The position numbers and the translations under genes were made by a program. 7,057 nucleotides of DNA, from contig JAFWVZ010000125.1 in NCBI GenBank assembly GCA_017523605.1, positions 1 to 7,057 of the forward strand. The letters run 5' to 3'. The stretch comes from Bacillota bacterium. GTDB taxonomy: Bacteria > Bacillota > Clostridia > Peptostreptococcales > Anaerovoracaceae. Below are positions 5,541 to 7,057 of the stretch, piece by piece; position 1 is the first letter of the stretch, and every line of letters begins with the position of its first letter. Below the pieces are notes generated by a model, which was not told the origin of the DNA, searched no databases, and worked only from the letters and a program-made list of their open reading frames with translations.

Positions 5541-6335
5541 ATGAGAAAACTATTCATAATTGAAAACGGTTCGGAGCTTGCCAGAGAAACGGCAGACCGC
5601 ATGACGGACCTTTTGGGCAAGGGCTTTGAAGTAAGCAGGGAAGACCCTGCAGGCGCGGACATGGTGCTCGTGTTCGGCGGAGACGGAGCGTTCCTTCACG
5701 GACTGGAATCCTGGGGGTTTCCGGAGGCTCCGATCCTTGGCATAAACACAGGCCATCTGGGATTCTTCCAGGAACTTCTTCCGGAAGACATAGAACTGTT
5801 CAAACAGTTCTGCGGCGGCAAGGGGTTTACTCTTCAGACCTACAGGCTCCTTAAGGCGCAGGTCTATTCGACTAAGGGCGAGCAGACCGTGCTGGCAATA
5901 AACGACTTTACAATAAGGGACAGGGGAGCCAAGGTAGCAAGGCTCTGCGTTACTATAGACGATAAGCTTGTGGAACGTTTCTTCGGAGACGGTTTCATAG
6001 TTGCTTCCTGCGCCGGCAGTACCGCTTACAGCTATTCGCTGGGCGGATGCATCGTGGATCCCAGACTGGAGTCCATACAGCTTACACCAATGGCCCCCAT
6101 CAACAGCAAGGCGCTTAGATCCTTTACCTCAAGCATGATGTTCCCGCCTACGTCCAGTCTTACGATAGAACCCATGGAAGGCAGCAGCCTGGATCTTGGA
6201 GTATACGCAGACGGAATGGACATAGAACCCGGCGAGATCATTAAAGTTAAATTCTCGCTCTCCGAAAAGCGCATACACGTGGTAAGAAAACAGGATTACG
6301 ATTTCTGGGGCAAGGTGGAGTCCAAGTTCCTCTGA
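5541..6335 (+). CDS. nadK: NAD kinase (NAD(+) + ATP to NADP(+))
   Basis: This cytosolic enzyme phosphorylates the 2'-hydroxyl of NAD adenosine and supplies the NADP pool. The 264 residues match the usual Gram-positive length. The diagnostic motifs are present: FGGDG at 45-49 (catalytic Asp48), GINTGHLGFF at 67-76, AINDFTI at 119-125, GDGFIVASCAGSTAYSYSLGG beginning at 149 (the family's G-D-G...G-S-T-A-Y-S signature) and LTPMAPINSKALRSF. Two departures stand out. The usual N-E pair is N121-D122, and the normal T-P-T-G-S-T segment reads S-C-A-G-S-T. Both look tolerable. The ribosome binding site is weak (AGGT at 5531-5534, 6 bases upstream), so expression may depend on coupling with the MerR gene upstream. 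Transcription ends at the terminator 24 bases later. The identification is secure. Confidence 0.95.
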   Translation: MRKLFIIENGSELARETADRMTDLLGKGFEVSREDPAGADMVLVFGGDGAFLHGLESWGFPEAPILGINTGHLGFFQELLPEDIELFKQFCGGKGFTLQTYRLLKAQVYSTKGEQTVLAINDFTIRDRGAKVARLCVTIDDKLVERFFGDGFIVASCAGSTAYSYSLGGCIVDPRLESIQLTPMAPINSKALRSFTSSMMFPPTSSLTIEPMEGSSLDLGVYADGMDIEPGEIIKVKFSLSEKRIHVVRKQDYDFWGKVESKFL

Positions 6336-6359
6336 TCGTATCCAATATGGTCAGGACAG

Positions 6360-6390
6360 GCCCTGCGGCATTCGCAGGGCTTTTAATTTT
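6360..6390 (+). terminator. Intrinsic terminator after nadK
   Basis: A perfect 8-bp GC-rich stem, GCCCTGCG (6360-6367) with CGCAGGGC (6373-6380), closes a 5-base loop and is followed by TTTTAATTTT. It separates the MerR-nadK unit from the yerC-hisZ unit. Confidence 0.92.
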
Positions 6391-6437
6391 GCGGACCTTC
6401 AAGCTTTTTGAGACATTCGGAAAACTTAAAATACTTC

Positions 6438-6466
6438 TTTACTTTAGCGCACTAATGTGCTATCAT
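6438..6466 (+). promoter_or_regulatory. Promoter of the yerC-hisZ operon
   Basis: TTTACT (6438-6443, four of six -35 consensus bases), a 17-base spacer and TATCAT (6461-6466) preceded by TGC make an extended -10 promoter. An alternative -10 is CATAAT at 6464-6469, but the spacer would then be 20. The leader is too short for a T-box or other large riboswitch. Confidence 0.5.
6445..6462. promoter_or_regulatory. Candidate YerC (TrpR-family) operator in the promoter spacer
   Basis: The 18-base sequence TAGCGCACTAATGTGCTA is a dyad with 7 of 9 base pairs symmetric (TAGC-CA-T against A-TG-GCTA). It fills the spacer between -35 and -10, so bound protein would block RNA polymerase. Since the first gene downstream encodes a TrpR-like DNA-binding protein, autoregulation is the simplest reading. 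The dyad is seen; the binder is inferred. Confidence 0.45.
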
Positions 6467-6503
6467 AATGCATCATTAAAGTTTCTTAGTCGGGAGCATG
6501 GAA

Positions 6504-6794
6504 ATGAGCAAGCTTAAAAACAACGAAACAGACAGACTTTTTGAAGCCATCAGAAGCCTTAAGACCATAGACGAGTTCTACGATCTTTTCGAGGATCTCT
6601 GCACCGTTAAGGAGATACGGGACATGTCGCAGAGACTGCAGGTAGCGGAACTTCTAAGCAAAGGGAACAGCTATCAGAAGGTCTCGGAGATCACCAGCGT
6701 AAGCTCCGCAACGATAAGCAGGGTAAAGCGCTGCCTGGATTACGGCACCGGTGGTTACGCCACCGTCATTAAGCGTCTGGAGGGAAAGAAATGA
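6504..6794 (+). CDS. yerC: YerC/YecD-type TrpR-superfamily regulator, probable histidine operon repressor
   Basis: This 96-residue all-helical protein is of Trp-repressor type. LCTVKEIRDMSQRLQVAELL (32-51) corresponds to the TrpR region that holds the co-repressor, and the helix-turn-helix follows as SYQKVSEITSVSSATISRVK (56-75), with SSATISRV typical of YerC. As I recall, comparative genomics of Gram-positive bacteria has linked this family to histidine genes under the name HisR; the overlap with hisZ here agrees. The start at 6504 is preferred because GGGAG (6492-6496) is 7 bases upstream. The in-frame ATG at 6498 is only one base from it and would add Met-Glu. The last codons overlap the next start as ATGA, implying translational coupling. 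A dyad overlapping its own promoter suggests autoregulation, with histidine as a possible co-repressor (inference). Confidence 0.88.
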   Translation: MSKLKNNETDRLFEAIRSLKTIDEFYDLFEDLCTVKEIRDMSQRLQVAELLSKGNSYQKVSEITSVSSATISRVKRCLDYGTGGYATVIKRLEGKK

Positions 6795-7057
6795 ACGAGT
6801 CAGTACTTACCGGACAGGAAAAGCTTATATTCAAGCTTAGGGAACTGTTTTCCGCGGCCGGATACAAAAGATTCCGCTTAAGCAAGTTCGAGGACTACGA
6901 TCTTTATTCGGGTTTCAAGGATTTTCTTGTTTCGGAGGATATAATCAGTTTTACGGACATAGGCGGGTCGCTCAAGGCACTTAAGCCGGACGTTACGCTT
7001 TCCATAGTAAGGAGCGCCAAGCCGGTCCCCGGCCGTACCGAAAAACTGTTCTACGAC
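6791..7057 (+). CDS. hisZ: ATP phosphoribosyltransferase regulatory subunit HisZ, 3'-truncated by window
   Basis: Only the first 89 residues are visible and the frame stays open to the last base. HisZ is a catalytically dead class II histidyl-tRNA synthetase paralogue that pairs with the short form of HisG. The complex catalyses the first, histidine-inhibited step of histidine biosynthesis. Supporting features are FKLRELFSAAGYKRFRLSKFEDYDLY (typical class II N-terminal helix and strand), a segment DIGGSLKALKPDVTLSIVRS (matching the L-R-P-D-x-T...V-R pattern of the family) and EKLFYD at the edge, just before class II motif 2. True histidyl-tRNA synthetase is less likely because the N-terminal motif 1 region is abbreviated and the context is yerC. 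The ATG overlaps the yerC stop (ATGA), and no separate strong ribosome binding site is needed. Short-form hisG is expected soon after. Confidence 0.85.
   Translation, partial: MNESVLTGQEKLIFKLRELFSAAGYKRFRLSKFEDYDLYSGFKDFLVSEDIISFTDIGGSLKALKPDVTLSIVRSAKPVPGRTEKLFYD

Noticed and set aside
6391..6497. T-box or histidine attenuator upstream of yerC-hisZ
   Set aside because: Only about 100 bases separate the nadK terminator from yerC, there is no T-box sequence (TGGNACCGCG type), no His codon run and no second terminator.

Overview
The window looks like a piece of a Gram-positive anaerobe chromosome, most likely a Clostridia-type Firmicute of mid GC content. The evidence is a TrpR-superfamily YerC gene overlapping hisZ, a Listeria/Bacillus-size NAD kinase (264 aa), strong AAGGAG-type ribosome binding sites, extended -10 promoters, and frequent AUA and AGA/AGG codons. 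This placement is inference; no marker gene settles it.

Layout. (1) 1-2421, plus strand: the 3' part of an SLC13/MatC-like anion permease, then a CapA-family metallophosphatase-fold protein 9 bases downstream, closed by an intrinsic terminator at 2445-2482. (2) 2478-3041: 564 bases with no credible gene. This stretch is dominated by two large imperfect inverted repeats (2525-2751 and 2856-3026) separated by two short hairpins, one of which reads as a minus-strand terminator. (3) 3042-4508, minus strand: a two-domain 5'-nucleotidase/UDP-sugar hydrolase family protein with no signal peptide. (4) 4509-4652: a divergent promoter region with an extended -10 on each strand. (5) 4653-6335, plus strand: a MerR-family regulator followed by NAD kinase, probably one transcript, closed by a strong terminator at 6360-6390. 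(6) 6391-7057: a promoter with a dyad in its spacer, then yerC and the start of hisZ, which overlap by 4 bases and run off the end of the window.

How the genes may work together. The permease and CapA-like protein are probably co-transcribed and may handle import and processing of an organic acid or acidic conjugate; the substrate is unknown. The YerC-HisZ pair is probably the head of a histidine biosynthesis operon. YerC is the likely repressor, and the dyad at 6445-6462, lying between -35 and -10, is its candidate operator. The MerR-NadK pair may couple a small-molecule signal to NADP supply, but the ligand is not evident.

The least explained part is the intergenic stretch 2525-3026. Its two long fold-back elements could be structured RNAs or non-autonomous mobile or repeat elements. 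In the second one, several arm mismatches become G-U wobbles only if the plus strand is transcribed.
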